This document shows positions 1-6,021 of a stretch of 7,488 nt of DNA, one piece after another. The DNA comes from Anaerolineales bacterium (GTDB lineage Bacteria > Chloroflexota > Anaerolineae > Anaerolineales > E44-bin32). How positions within the stretch are numbered: position 1 is the stretch's first letter; every line of letters begins with the position of its first letter. The translations under genes and the position numbers were made by a program. The notes below the pieces were generated by a model. That model was given only the letters and a program-made list of their open reading frames with translations. It was not told the DNA's origin and made no database searches. The stretch is from positions 1-7,488 of the forward strand of contig DAOVFE010000077.1 of assembly GCA_030673085.1 (NCBI GenBank), given 5' to 3'.

Positions 1-50
1 GATTGCAGATGTCGAATCCCATTTCTATGATCGACAACCTCGACGAGTGA
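1..50 (+). CDS. Possible 3' end of an upstream gene (partial)
   Basis: Reading from base 3, an open frame runs to a TGA at 48-50 and gives a short acidic C-terminus (…PISMIDNLDE). A strong hairpin begins at the stop codon, which would suit the end of a gene. The frame starting at base 2 is also open and runs on to a TAA at 94-96, but it crosses the hairpin repeat. With only about 15 codons visible, neither frame can be proved and no function can be assigned. Confidence 0.25.
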   Translation, partial: LQMSNPISMIDNLDE

Positions 51-80
51 AGAACCCTGCAGCAAGCTGCGGGGTTCTTC
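49..80. repeat. Long perfect-stem hairpin, repeat-associated
   Basis: The arm at 49-62 pairs with 67-80 as a 14-bp stem containing one T-G wobble, closed by the tetraloop CAAG. It lies directly after the possible stop codon at 48-50. There is no T-run on either side, so it is not a standard intrinsic terminator, although it could act as a transcript-end or mRNA-protecting structure. Its core (CAGCAAGCTG) recurs in the tandem units just downstream and in the 180-bp repeats at 3001 and 5796, which suggests a dispersed hairpin family rather than a gene-specific terminator. Confidence 0.7.
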
Positions 81-96
81 TAAGGAAAAAGCCATA

Positions 97-246
97 ATGG
101 GGGCGGTAGCTCCCAAACCCGCACTTTCCACTCATCCCTACAGCAAGTTGTTGGGTTTCCTGGCTTTTTCCATGGGGCGGCAGCCCCCAAACCCCCGTTT
201 GCCATTCATCCCCACAGCAAGCTGCGGGGTATTCTGGCTTTTTCCC
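97..246 (-). repeat. Two tandem ~75-bp imperfect repeat units with internal hairpins
   Basis: Unit 1 (97-171) and unit 2 (172-246) align along their whole length. Both start ATGGGG(G)CGG, share a CCCAAACCC-like block, then a hairpin core CAGCAAG(C/T)TG, and end in GGCTTTTTCC (162-171 and 236-245). The inverse of that end, GGAAAAAGCC, is at 84-93, so the block is also bounded by a 10-bp inverted repeat. Read on the minus strand, the hairpin part of unit 2 (about 201-235) matches the opening hairpin of the 180-bp repeat at 3015-3049. The minus strand also gives a G-T wobble where the plus strand has a C-A mismatch, so minus may be the structural sense. Open frames across this block are repeat-derived and not credible genes. 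Confidence 0.8.
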
Positions 247-443
247 ATAAATCATCCTCAGTGCATCATGCAAAAAGATCGCCTTATGAAGTAGAGAATG
301 CTGTAAAGCGCTGCCTTGGATGCATACGCAGACCAATAATGGAAATTTGTATTAGCCATTCTAGAAATTTGAGGACTCAATTGTAGTAGATTGGAAAGCT
401 GGATGAACCTCAAATTGCATTTATGGTAAGCGCGGCTGCGGGA
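247..443. other. Intergenic region with an upstream inverted repeat
   Basis: No credible gene is seen here. The notable feature is a 9-bp inverted repeat, AATTTGAGG (366-374) and CCTCAAATT (408-416). It overlaps a separate short palindrome, TTGAG-GA-CTCAA (369-380). Both lie 30-80 bp upstream of the promoter of the recombinase gene, where an operator or activator site could sit. That role is inference from position alone. Confidence 0.35.
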
Positions 444-452
444 TGATATAAT
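444..452 (+). promoter_or_regulatory. Extended -10 promoter for the recombinase/punA unit
   Basis: TGATATAAT (444-452) is a perfect TATAAT -10 box with the TGn extension. The matching -35 region (about 421-429) is poor, which is usual for extended -10 promoters. Transcription would start near 459, about 27 nt before the recombinase ATG. This is the only convincing sigma-70-type promoter seen in the window. Confidence 0.6.
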
Positions 453-472
453 ACATAAAAATAATTATGGGG

Positions 473-478
473 AAGGAG
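473..478 (+). promoter_or_regulatory. Strong ribosome binding site fixing the ATG at 486
   Basis: AAGGAG lies 7 nt before the ATG at 486-488. The spacing and match are close to ideal and fix this start. It is the best ribosome binding site in the window, so the degenerate recombinase still appears equipped for efficient translation. Confidence 0.7.
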
Positions 479-485
479 ATGCGAG

Positions 486-1334
486 ATGGAAAATGCCATC
501 AGAAAATTTTTGGCGCATCTTCATGATGCACGCGGAAGTGCAGAGAATACGATTCTGGCATACCGCGCCGATTTAAAGCAATTTAATATAGTCATTGTCT
601 CGCATGCTGGTGGTCCGGTCAGGCCGGAGTATCTTTCCAAAATTTTGCTGGACATATACATGGAATGGCTAGCCGCTCAAGGCTACCGCCCGGCAACGAT
701 TTCGCGTAAAGTCTCGGCCATACGCTCGTTTCTTGATTATCTTGTCATGTATGAGGGACTTCCCCTTAGGAATCTGGAATCTGGACTGCGGTCAGCGCCG
801 GCGCCTCGCCAAAGACCTCGAGTTCTAACAGTTGAGCAAGTTGCTGCTTTGCTCTCTGCTCCAGAACAAAGTCAATCGCCTCGAGCATTACGTGATGCGG
901 CTATTCTAGCCATGCTTTATGCAACCGGGCTGCGTGCGGCGGAAATTGTTCAAATAAATGTTGATGATTTGGATCTGAATAAGCGTGGCGTAAAGTGTGA
1001 TCATGGCTATAGATTGCTTAAACTTGGGAAAGCGGGAGCTTGCATTGAGAAATACTTGAAAGATGGCCGCCCACATCTTGCTCGCTATCCTGAGGAAAAG
1101 GGCTTATTTCTCAATCAACGTGGTAGGAAATTGAGCAGACAAGGACTTTGGCTGATTGTCAAGCGATGGGCGAGGGAAGCAGGGTTGGATAAGGACGTTT
1201 CACCTTATACTTTGCGCCATACACTTGCGCATCATCTATTGAACGAAGGCAAAAGTCCTCAGGAGGTTCAGCACCTTCTTGGCCTAAAGAGCCCAAACTC
1301 TATTCGGGTTTTTAACAAAATACCTTCGGAATAG
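486..1334 (+). CDS. XerC/XerD-like tyrosine recombinase, catalytic residues lost
   Basis: This 282-residue protein has the two-domain layout of Xer recombinases. The N-terminal SAM-like core-binding domain covers about 1-95 and the C-terminal catalytic domain about 112-282. Arg150 in ATGLRAAE and Arg244 in TLRH match the two conserved catalytic arginines. The other key positions are changed: the beta-hairpin lysine (GKG in the family) is replaced by DHG at 172-174 with about three residues deleted nearby; the first histidine is Tyr241; the His/Trp after LLG is Leu267; and the nucleophilic tyrosine is Phe276. The protein stops six residues later. The frame is unbroken and has a good promoter and ribosome binding site. 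The family resolves chromosome dimers or integrates elements; this copy probably cannot cleave DNA and may only bind it. In Bacillus, xerD (ripX) lies beside the phosphopentomutase and purine nucleoside phosphorylase genes, so its position before punA fits a housekeeping xerD ancestor. Confidence 0.88.
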   Translation: MENAIRKFLAHLHDARGSAENTILAYRADLKQFNIVIVSHAGGPVRPEYLSKILLDIYMEWLAAQGYRPATISRKVSAIRSFLDYLVMYEGLPLRNLESGLRSAPAPRQRPRVLTVEQVAALLSAPEQSQSPRALRDAAILAMLYATGLRAAEIVQINVDDLDLNKRGVKCDHGYRLLKLGKAGACIEKYLKDGRPHLARYPEEKGLFLNQRGRKLSRQGLWLIVKRWAREAGLDKDVSPYTLRHTLAHHLLNEGKSPQEVQHLLGLKSPNSIRVFNKIPSE

Positions 1335-1336
1335 GA

Positions 1337-1446
1337 GAGTGTTGAAAAACACATTAATCCGTAAGAAAATGTGGCAGATATAGTTGTGATCTTCGCTCCC
1401 AGCCCATATCTATCAGAGTTAATGATTTCTCTTTTTCAACACCCTT
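1337..1446 (-). mobile_element. Miniature inverted-repeat element (MITE), copy 1
   Basis: The element is about 110 bp with perfect 11-bp inverted termini, GTGTTGAAAAA (1339-1349) and TTTTTCAACAC (1432-1442). Nested inside are CATTAA/TTAATG (1352-1357, 1419-1424) and AGATAT/ATATCT (1376-1381, 1406-1411). It is flanked by the 8-bp direct repeat GAATAGGA (1329-1336 and 1447-1454), which I read as a target-site duplication. Read on the minus strand it aligns with the element at 6022-6139, including about 23 bp at one end with two mismatches. It carries no gene and would need a transposase in trans; the parent IS family cannot be named from here. The left duplication contains the stop codon of the recombinase, and the right one supplies the AGGA before punA. 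Confidence 0.8.
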
Positions 1447-1465
1447 GAATAGGATAATTGACAAT

Positions 1466-2299
1466 ATGGATTTTCTTACTATCGAAGTTATCGACAAAGC
1501 TGCGGATTTCATTCAGCATCAGATTGCTATAGAACCCAGAGTAGGAATGATACTAGGGTCAGGTCTAGGAACGCTGGCAGACAGCGTAGAGGGATCTGTC
1601 CGGATTGAGGCCCAAGATGTTCCCGGGTGGCCGAAGTCAACCATTGAGGGGCATGCTGGACGGCTGATTATTGGTCATTTGGCTGGACAGCCAGTCTTTG
1701 TGATGCAAGGTCGTAGCCATTATTACGAAGGCTATTCCATGGCCCAGATTGGCTTACCGGTCCGGGTGATGCAGCGCCTTGGGGTTGAGATCCTAGTCGT
1801 AACTAATGCAGCCGGCGCAGTGAATCCCAACTTCGAGCCCGGTGATTTGATGTTGATCACAGATCATATTAATTTGCTGGGGATGGCAGGTCTGACGCCG
1901 CTTCGAGGCCCCAATCTTTCAGAGTTTGGGCCTCGATTTCCCGATATGGGCCGGCCCTATGACCGAAAACTTATGGATCTGGCGAGGGATGCAGTCAAAG
2001 AGGCTGGCGTGGAATTGAGAGAGGGCGTATATATCTGCCTGGCTGGTCCTTCATTTGAATCCCCGGCTGATTTGCGATTCTTAAAAGCCATTGGCGTCGA
2101 TGCGGTTGGCATGTCAACTGTTCCAGAAGTCATCGTCGCCAGGCATGGGGAGACGCGCGTACTCGGTATTTCGGGGATCAGCAATAAAGCAAACCTTGAC
2201 GGTAGCACAATTACGACGCATGAGGAAGTACTTGAAGCAGGGAGAGTTATTGCCCCGAAAATATTAGAGCTGATTAAGGGGATGTTACGCCGGCTCTAG
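1466..2299 (+). CDS. punA: Purine nucleoside phosphorylase, trimeric PNP/MTAP type
   Basis: The enzyme cleaves purine (deoxy)ribonucleosides with phosphate to free base plus (deoxy)ribose-1-phosphate, a cytosolic purine salvage step. The 277 residues match the family's usual length. Visible motifs are the phosphate loop GSGLG (31-35), EGHAGR (61-66), GRSHYYEGY (82-90; Arg and His at the human Arg84/His86 positions), VTNAAGAVNP (112-121), AGPSFES (193-199; Glu198 is the purine-binding glutamate), VGMSTVPE (214-221) and SNK (239-241). Asn240-Lys241 at the human Asn243-Lys244 positions suggest preference for 6-oxopurines (inosine, guanosine). I chose the ATG at 1466 because AGGA (1451-1454) precedes it by 11 nt; an in-frame TTG at 1445 lies inside the inserted element. 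The gene follows the recombinase and ends 12 nt before the next gene, consistent with one transcript. Confidence 0.96.
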   Translation: MDFLTIEVIDKAADFIQHQIAIEPRVGMILGSGLGTLADSVEGSVRIEAQDVPGWPKSTIEGHAGRLIIGHLAGQPVFVMQGRSHYYEGYSMAQIGLPVRVMQRLGVEILVVTNAAGAVNPNFEPGDLMLITDHINLLGMAGLTPLRGPNLSEFGPRFPDMGRPYDRKLMDLARDAVKEAGVELREGVYICLAGPSFESPADLRFLKAIGVDAVGMSTVPEVIVARHGETRVLGISGISNKANLDGSTITTHEEVLEAGRVIAPKILELIKGMLRRL

Positions 2300-2311
2300 G
2301 TTGGGCAACGG

Positions 2312-2998
2312 ATGGAAGAATTCCTGGTCTTTATCAAAGAGCAGAGCATCTGGATTTATCTTAGCCTGGGCTTGGCGGGGTTGATCTATTTAAGACTGAC
2401 TATTAATCGATTGCAGGAATATCGCAGGGCATTTTTTAATATTGAACGTGAACAGGCTCGTGAAGAGTTGGTACGGGCGGCGATCATGTCTGGATTGACT
2501 CTGGCCGGTATCGCAGCTACTTTTTTAATTTCATACTTGAAGATCCCTATGCTGCCGATATTAATAAATCCCACGGCTGTTCCAACTGTCTCTCTTCTGA
2601 CGCCAATGAGTGAATCAGAAATTGGAGCCGCTACTCCAATGGCCAATGTGACGCCAATTTCAAATGACGAATTCGATAATATCGGTTGTCAGAATCCGGA
2701 TGCCACAATTCTATTTCCGGAAGATGGAAGTTCGATCAGTGGTGTTATTGAGGTTCGGGGGACGGCCAATATCTCCAATTTTGCATTCTATAAGTTTGAA
2801 TTTATGCCAGTGACTCCTGGAGCTGTTTGGCGGGCAGTCTCTGCCGGTACGGGTCCGATAGTAGAAGCAACGCTTGGCACATGGGACACTAGCCTTGTCG
2901 ATCCGGGGGAATACGCATTTCGTTTAGTCGTGACAGATACAGAAGGAAATGCGCCGTTCCCTTGCGTTATCAGGATTAAAGTATTACCTTCGGAATGA
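2312..2998 (+). CDS. Membrane protein with external Ig-like domain, unknown function
   Basis: I do not recognise this 228-residue protein as a named family. It has two predicted membrane helices (about 12-30 and 57-77) separated by a short charged loop rich in Arg and Glu (31-56). A Thr/Pro/Ser-rich linker (about 86-118) leads to a beta-sandwich-like C-terminal domain (about 127-226) with the pattern of bacterial Ig-like or Big-type domains: ATILFPEDGSSISGVIEVRG at the start and a DPGEYAFRLVVTDTEGN strand-turn near the end. Cys126 and Cys218 bracket that domain and could form a disulfide, which suggests an extracytoplasmic location. The topology would then be both ends outside with the charged loop inside. 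It starts 12 nt after punA, with only a weak ribosome binding site, so it is probably co-transcribed or translationally coupled. Nothing visible links it to purine metabolism. Confidence 0.8.
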   Translation: MEEFLVFIKEQSIWIYLSLGLAGLIYLRLTINRLQEYRRAFFNIEREQAREELVRAAIMSGLTLAGIAATFLISYLKIPMLPILINPTAVPTVSLLTPMSESEIGAATPMANVTPISNDEFDNIGCQNPDATILFPEDGSSISGVIEVRGTANISNFAFYKFEFMPVTPGAVWRAVSAGTGPIVEATLGTWDTSLVDPGEYAFRLVVTDTEGNAPFPCVIRIKVLPSE

Positions 2999-3000
2999 CA

Positions 3001-3180
3001 TTTATTCGATTAGACAGAATGCCCCTCAGCAAGCTGAGGGGATAAATGGTCAGGGCCGTAGGCACTGGAGGGCGATAGTCCTAATCGAATATTTAAACAA
3101 AACCCGCACCCGAAGGGGCAAAATTCGGCAATGGGGGATGCCCCTAAAGGACATCCCTAAATGAATTTTAAGGGTTTTGT
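3001..3180 (+). repeat. 180-bp structured dispersed repeat, copy 1
   Basis: This copy is about 93% identical (13 differences by eye) to 5796-5975, the same length and the same orientation. It has two folded halves. The first is closed by ATTCGATTAG (3004-3013) with CTAATCGAAT (3081-3090) and contains the hairpin CCCCTCAGC-AA-GCTGAGGGG (3022-3041). The second is closed by ACAAAACCC (3097-3105) with GGGTTTTGT (3172-3180). It contains a small CCC-GAA-GGG hairpin, the stem AAAATTCG/TGAATTTT (3120-3127, 3162-3169) and an apical GGGATG/CATCCC hairpin (3135-3140, 3152-3157). There are no terminal inverted repeats and no coding frame. CATTT occurs at both edges (2999-3003, 3181-3185), but ATTT also follows copy 2, so it may be part of the element. 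The role is unknown; an IS200/IS605-type non-autonomous element or a structured RNA are the two readings I consider. Confidence 0.85.
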
Positions 3181-3220
3181 CATTTGCTTTTACAAAATGA
3201 AAGAGAGGCGATTGATTTTA

Positions 3221-3757
3221 ATGAAGGGGCTGTCAATTCGTAATGCAATTTCCAGCGATATTCCATCATTAATAGCTCTGGATCATGGATATAGCACTGA
3301 TCATGTCTGGCAGATGGCGATGAACCGTTCGCCTGATGAAGTGGGAGTTACTTTTCGCCAGGTACGCTTGCCGCGGCCGATGCGGGTGACTTATCCGCGG
3401 GATCCGCAAAGGCTGGCGGATGAGTGGCTTCGTCGTTCTGTTTTGCTTGTGGCTGAAAACGATGGTCTGCTCCTGGGGTACCTGGCCTTGGTTGATTCGC
3501 CGGCGCCTAGAGCAGCATGGATCACCGATCTGGTTGTCGGTCTTAGGCATCGCCGCCAGGGAGTGGCAACTGCTCTTCTTGAAGCGGTGAGCCGATGGTG
3601 CCGCGAGCAGGAGATTGAACGGCTTATTCTTGAAATGCAAAGCAAAAATTTCCCTGGTATTTGCCTTTCGCGTAAACAAGGCTTTGTCTTCGCAGGTTAC
3701 AATGATCGTTATTTTCCGGATCAGGATATTGCGTTGATTTTCCTACTAGAGTTTTAA
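3221..3757 (+). CDS. GNAT-family N-acetyltransferase
   Basis: This 178-residue protein has the GNAT fold. It opens with the typical beta1-alpha1 start (LSIRNAISSDIPSLIALD), has VLLVAENDGLLLGYLALVDS (74-93) as beta2-beta4, then motif A WITDLVVGLRHRRQGVATAL (100-119) with the acetyl-CoA pyrophosphate loop R111-R-Q-G-V-A116. Motif B ends in KQGFVFAGYNDRYF. The family moves an acetyl group from acetyl-CoA to an amine; the substrate cannot be read from sequence. The frame is open from 3161, but that start lies inside the 180-bp repeat. I prefer the ATG at 3221, where family similarity begins, preceded by GAGAGG (3203-3208) at slightly long spacing; an ATG at 3197 is the alternative. The stop is 17 nt before the membrane sensor gene, so the two are probably co-transcribed and functionally linked. 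Confidence 0.88.
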   Translation: MKGLSIRNAISSDIPSLIALDHGYSTDHVWQMAMNRSPDEVGVTFRQVRLPRPMRVTYPRDPQRLADEWLRRSVLLVAENDGLLLGYLALVDSPAPRAAWITDLVVGLRHRRQGVATALLEAVSRWCREQEIERLILEMQSKNFPGICLSRKQGFVFAGYNDRYFPDQDIALIFLLEF

Positions 3758-3774
3758 TTAATGATGGTTTATCC

Positions 3775-5703
3775 ATGGAACAAGGCTTTCTTGCGACTTT
3801 AATCGTTCTCAATCAGATTCTCAATGCGGGAAATGCTATCACCGCGTTCTCTCTCTTGCTATATGCACTCACCTTTAATCTTCGTGAGCAGGTAGCCAAA
3901 TCATTTGCTCAAGTTCTAGCCTGCGTCACGATTGTTTATTTTGGCGATGTAATGGCGAGTACAACGTTTAACGGGCAGGAAATGGCCTTTTGGCTGCGAT
4001 TGCAGTGGTTTGGCATTGCCTTTCTCCCGGCAGCATATCTGCATCTTTCTGGTGCGCTGCTTGCGTCCATTGGCCTACAAATAAAAAGACGTCAGCGATG
4101 GCTAATAATCTTCACCTATATCATCAGTGCCGCGAGTCTAGTTGCGGTCGGGTTTAGTCAATTATTAGCGGGGGATTTGCAATACTCAGGAAATGCCGCT
4201 TACTTGCAGCCGGGACCACTATTTCCGTTCTTCACCATCTATATCCTGGGATGCCTGGGAATTGTTGGATATAACTTCTATCGAGCTTTTCAGCGATGCC
4301 GTACGAGTACAAGCAAGCGCCGAATGCGTTATTTATTGGCCGGATCACTTGGGCCACTGTTGGGGGTTTTTCCTTTTCTGATGATAGGCGGGGCGATTGC
4401 GGCAAATCACGTGCTTCTGTTTTGGGGAATCGTAGCGTTTACATCGGCGATAGTCGCGTTCTTGCTCATACTAATGGCTTACTCAATTGCCTATTATGGA
4501 ATCAGCTCCCCCGATAGAGTAGTTAAAGCTCGATTAGCCAATTGGATCTTGCGTGGCCCGTTTGCCGCCCTTGTTGTTCTAGCTATTACTGTGGTTGTAA
4601 ATCGTCTGAGCGGACTTTTGAAAATTGGCAGCGCGAGAGTTGTTTCCTTTGCGATGATTGCCAGTCTATTGTTAATGCAGTTTTTGATAACCCTCGTCTG
4701 GCCTTCGCTTGAACGGTGGCTGTTTTATGGGAATGAAAGCAAGGATATAGAACGGCTTAAGCTGCTTGAGGAGCGGCTACTGACTAGCGGCGATCTACGA
4801 CAATATCTTGAATCGATCCTTGATGCTGCCTGTGATATGACCGGGTCTTCTTCAGGCTTCATAGCCGTCATGGGCGAGAAAGGATTACAGCTCGAAGTAG
4901 CAGTCGGAGATAAAATTGCAGCCCGCAATGGAATTGACATCCCCGCACTTCTAACTGTCGAAGACGAACAGGAGATCGATCAATTAGGGAAAGTGTTCAC
5001 CTGGAATTCATGCTGGGTTATTCCATTACGCTCTCCCGACAATGGCAATACCATTGGATTGTTTGGCATTGAAGCTCGCGGCTCAAGTTCGGACTATGGG
5101 CCAGAAGAATTAATGGCATTGCGCTTATCCGCAGAACGGGCGACCATAGCCCTAACCGATCGATTGCTGCAGCGTGAAGCCTTTGATGCGGTTGATCGTC
5201 TTGTGCCAAGAGTGGAAGAGATACAGCGGATGCGGGCTGCGACGAGTTATGGAGGATTCGAAGCTCTTGCCAAACCGATCGAGGGACTATCGACGGAGGC
5301 AGATTTAGTCAATTTTGTGCGGGATGCACTAACTCACTACTGGGGAGGGCCGGGGCTGACGAATAGCCCGTTAATGCGGCTGCATATTGTAAAGCAGGCA
5401 ATGGAAGAGCATGCTGATAATCCGATTAATGCGCTGCGGGCGATTCTGCAGAGCGCTATTCAACGAGTTCGGCCGGAAGGCAAGCGCCGATTTACGGCTG
5501 AATGGGTGTTGTACAATATTCTTGAAATGAAGTTCATGGAAGGAAGGAAAGTCCGCGATGTGGCTTTACGGCTTGCTATGTCGGAGGCGGACCTTTATCG
5601 GAAACAGCGCGTCGCTATTAATGCTGTTGCCCAGGCGATTGCTGAAATGGAGCGAGAAGCCACCGCGATCGAAGAATCAGGGGCTAGAAAGGAGACAGGA
5701 TAG
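3775..5703 (+). CDS. Multi-pass membrane sensor with GAF and C-terminal HTH-like domain
   Basis: This 642-residue protein begins with about nine hydrophobic segments (near 13-34, 43-61, 72-98, 109-131, 148-168, 186-210, 213-241, 261-279 and 288-309); the first seven resemble the 7TM input region found on some histidine kinases. A linker with coiled-coil character (about 320-345) leads to a GAF-like domain (about 337-465), a small-ligand sensing fold. Residues about 520-628 form a helical domain that ends in a helix-turn-helix-like segment: GRKVRDVALRLAMSEADLYR (590-609). I see no H-box, no N/G1/G2 ATPase motifs, no GGDEF, EAL or HD motif, so it is not a conventional kinase or cyclic-nucleotide enzyme. 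By recall, similar C-termini occur in Chloroflexota sensor proteins. It may be a membrane-held DNA-binding regulator or a signalling scaffold. The start ATG has only a weak ribosome binding site, and the gene follows the acetyltransferase by 17 nt. Confidence 0.82.
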   Translation: MEQGFLATLIVLNQILNAGNAITAFSLLLYALTFNLREQVAKSFAQVLACVTIVYFGDVMASTTFNGQEMAFWLRLQWFGIAFLPAAYLHLSGALLASIGLQIKRRQRWLIIFTYIISAASLVAVGFSQLLAGDLQYSGNAAYLQPGPLFPFFTIYILGCLGIVGYNFYRAFQRCRTSTSKRRMRYLLAGSLGPLLGVFPFLMIGGAIAANHVLLFWGIVAFTSAIVAFLLILMAYSIAYYGISSPDRVVKARLANWILRGPFAALVVLAITVVVNRLSGLLKIGSARVVSFAMIASLLLMQFLITLVWPSLERWLFYGNESKDIERLKLLEERLLTSGDLRQYLESILDAACDMTGSSSGFIAVMGEKGLQLEVAVGDKIAARNGIDIPALLTVEDEQEIDQLGKVFTWNSCWVIPLRSPDNGNTIGLFGIEARGSSSDYGPEELMALRLSAERATIALTDRLLQREAFDAVDRLVPRVEEIQRMRAATSYGGFEALAKPIEGLSTEADLVNFVRDALTHYWGGPGLTNSPLMRLHIVKQAMEEHADNPINALRAILQSAIQRVRPEGKRRFTAEWVLYNILEMKFMEGRKVRDVALRLAMSEADLYRKQRVAINAVAQAIAEMEREATAIEESGARKETG

Positions 5704-5795
5704 CTTGCGAAATCGATAGAAATGAGTATCTTATATTAATGAATATGCTGACGTAAACGCAAATGCAAGATAGAGCTTTTCCTAGTAGCGGCTAT

Positions 5796-5975
5796 TTTAT
5801 TCGATTAGCCAGAATGCCCCTCAGCAAGCTGAGGGGATAAATGGCCGGGGCCGTAGGCACTGCAGGGCGATAGTCCTGAGCGAATATTTAAACAAAACCT
5901 GCACCCGAAGGGGCATAATTCCGCAATGGGGGATGTCTCTAAAGGACATCCCTAAAGGAATTTTGAGGGTTTTGT
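5796..5975 (+). repeat. 180-bp structured dispersed repeat, copy 2
   Basis: Second copy of the repeat at 3001-3180, same orientation, no length change. The first-half closing stem (5799-5808 with 5876-5885) has one mismatch and one wobble here. The CCCCTCAGC/GCTGAGGGG hairpin (5817-5836) is unchanged. In the second half the apical stem is improved: GGGATGTC (5930-5937) pairs perfectly with GACATCCC (5945-5952), where copy 1 has a C-A mismatch. The pair 5922/5957 is C-G where copy 1 has G-T (3127/3162). The interval 5704-5795 between the sensor stop and this repeat holds no gene or clear signal. Confidence 0.85.
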
Positions 5976-6021
5976 AATTTACTCAGTAGACTTATAAATT
6001 AGATTAGTCAAATTGCGGTAG

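Noticed and set aside
49..80. Intrinsic terminator of the upstream gene
   Set aside because: The stem is strong but there is no T-run on either side, and the same core recurs in other repeats, so I list it as a repeat hairpin.
97..294. Plus-strand open frame of 65 codons
   Set aside because: It begins at the first base of one repeat unit and its two halves are translations of the tandem units; no ribosome binding site.
25..336. Minus-strand open frame of 103 codons
   Set aside because: It lies across the hairpin and tandem 75-bp repeats; its Gly/Pro/Cys-rich sequence is simply the repeat translated, and no ribosome binding site precedes it.
1320..2998. TACCTTCGGAAT occurs at the ends of both the recombinase gene (1321-1332) and the Ig-protein gene, each just before an inserted element
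   Set aside because: A single 12-base match is expected by chance in a window this size, and the two following elements belong to different families.
2949..3164. Plus-strand open frame of 71 codons
   Set aside because: It starts inside the Ig-like gene in another frame and runs through the 180-bp structured repeat; copy 2 of the repeat has no equivalent gene.
3269..3679. Long minus-strand open frames opposite the acetyltransferase gene
   Set aside because: They mirror a well-supported GNAT gene and show no family motifs or start signals.
5972..5998. Promoter TTGTAA / TATAAA ahead of the S1 gene
   Set aside because: The spacing is 15 bp, the -35 lies in the end of the 180-bp repeat, and the miniature element separates it from the gene; too weak to call.
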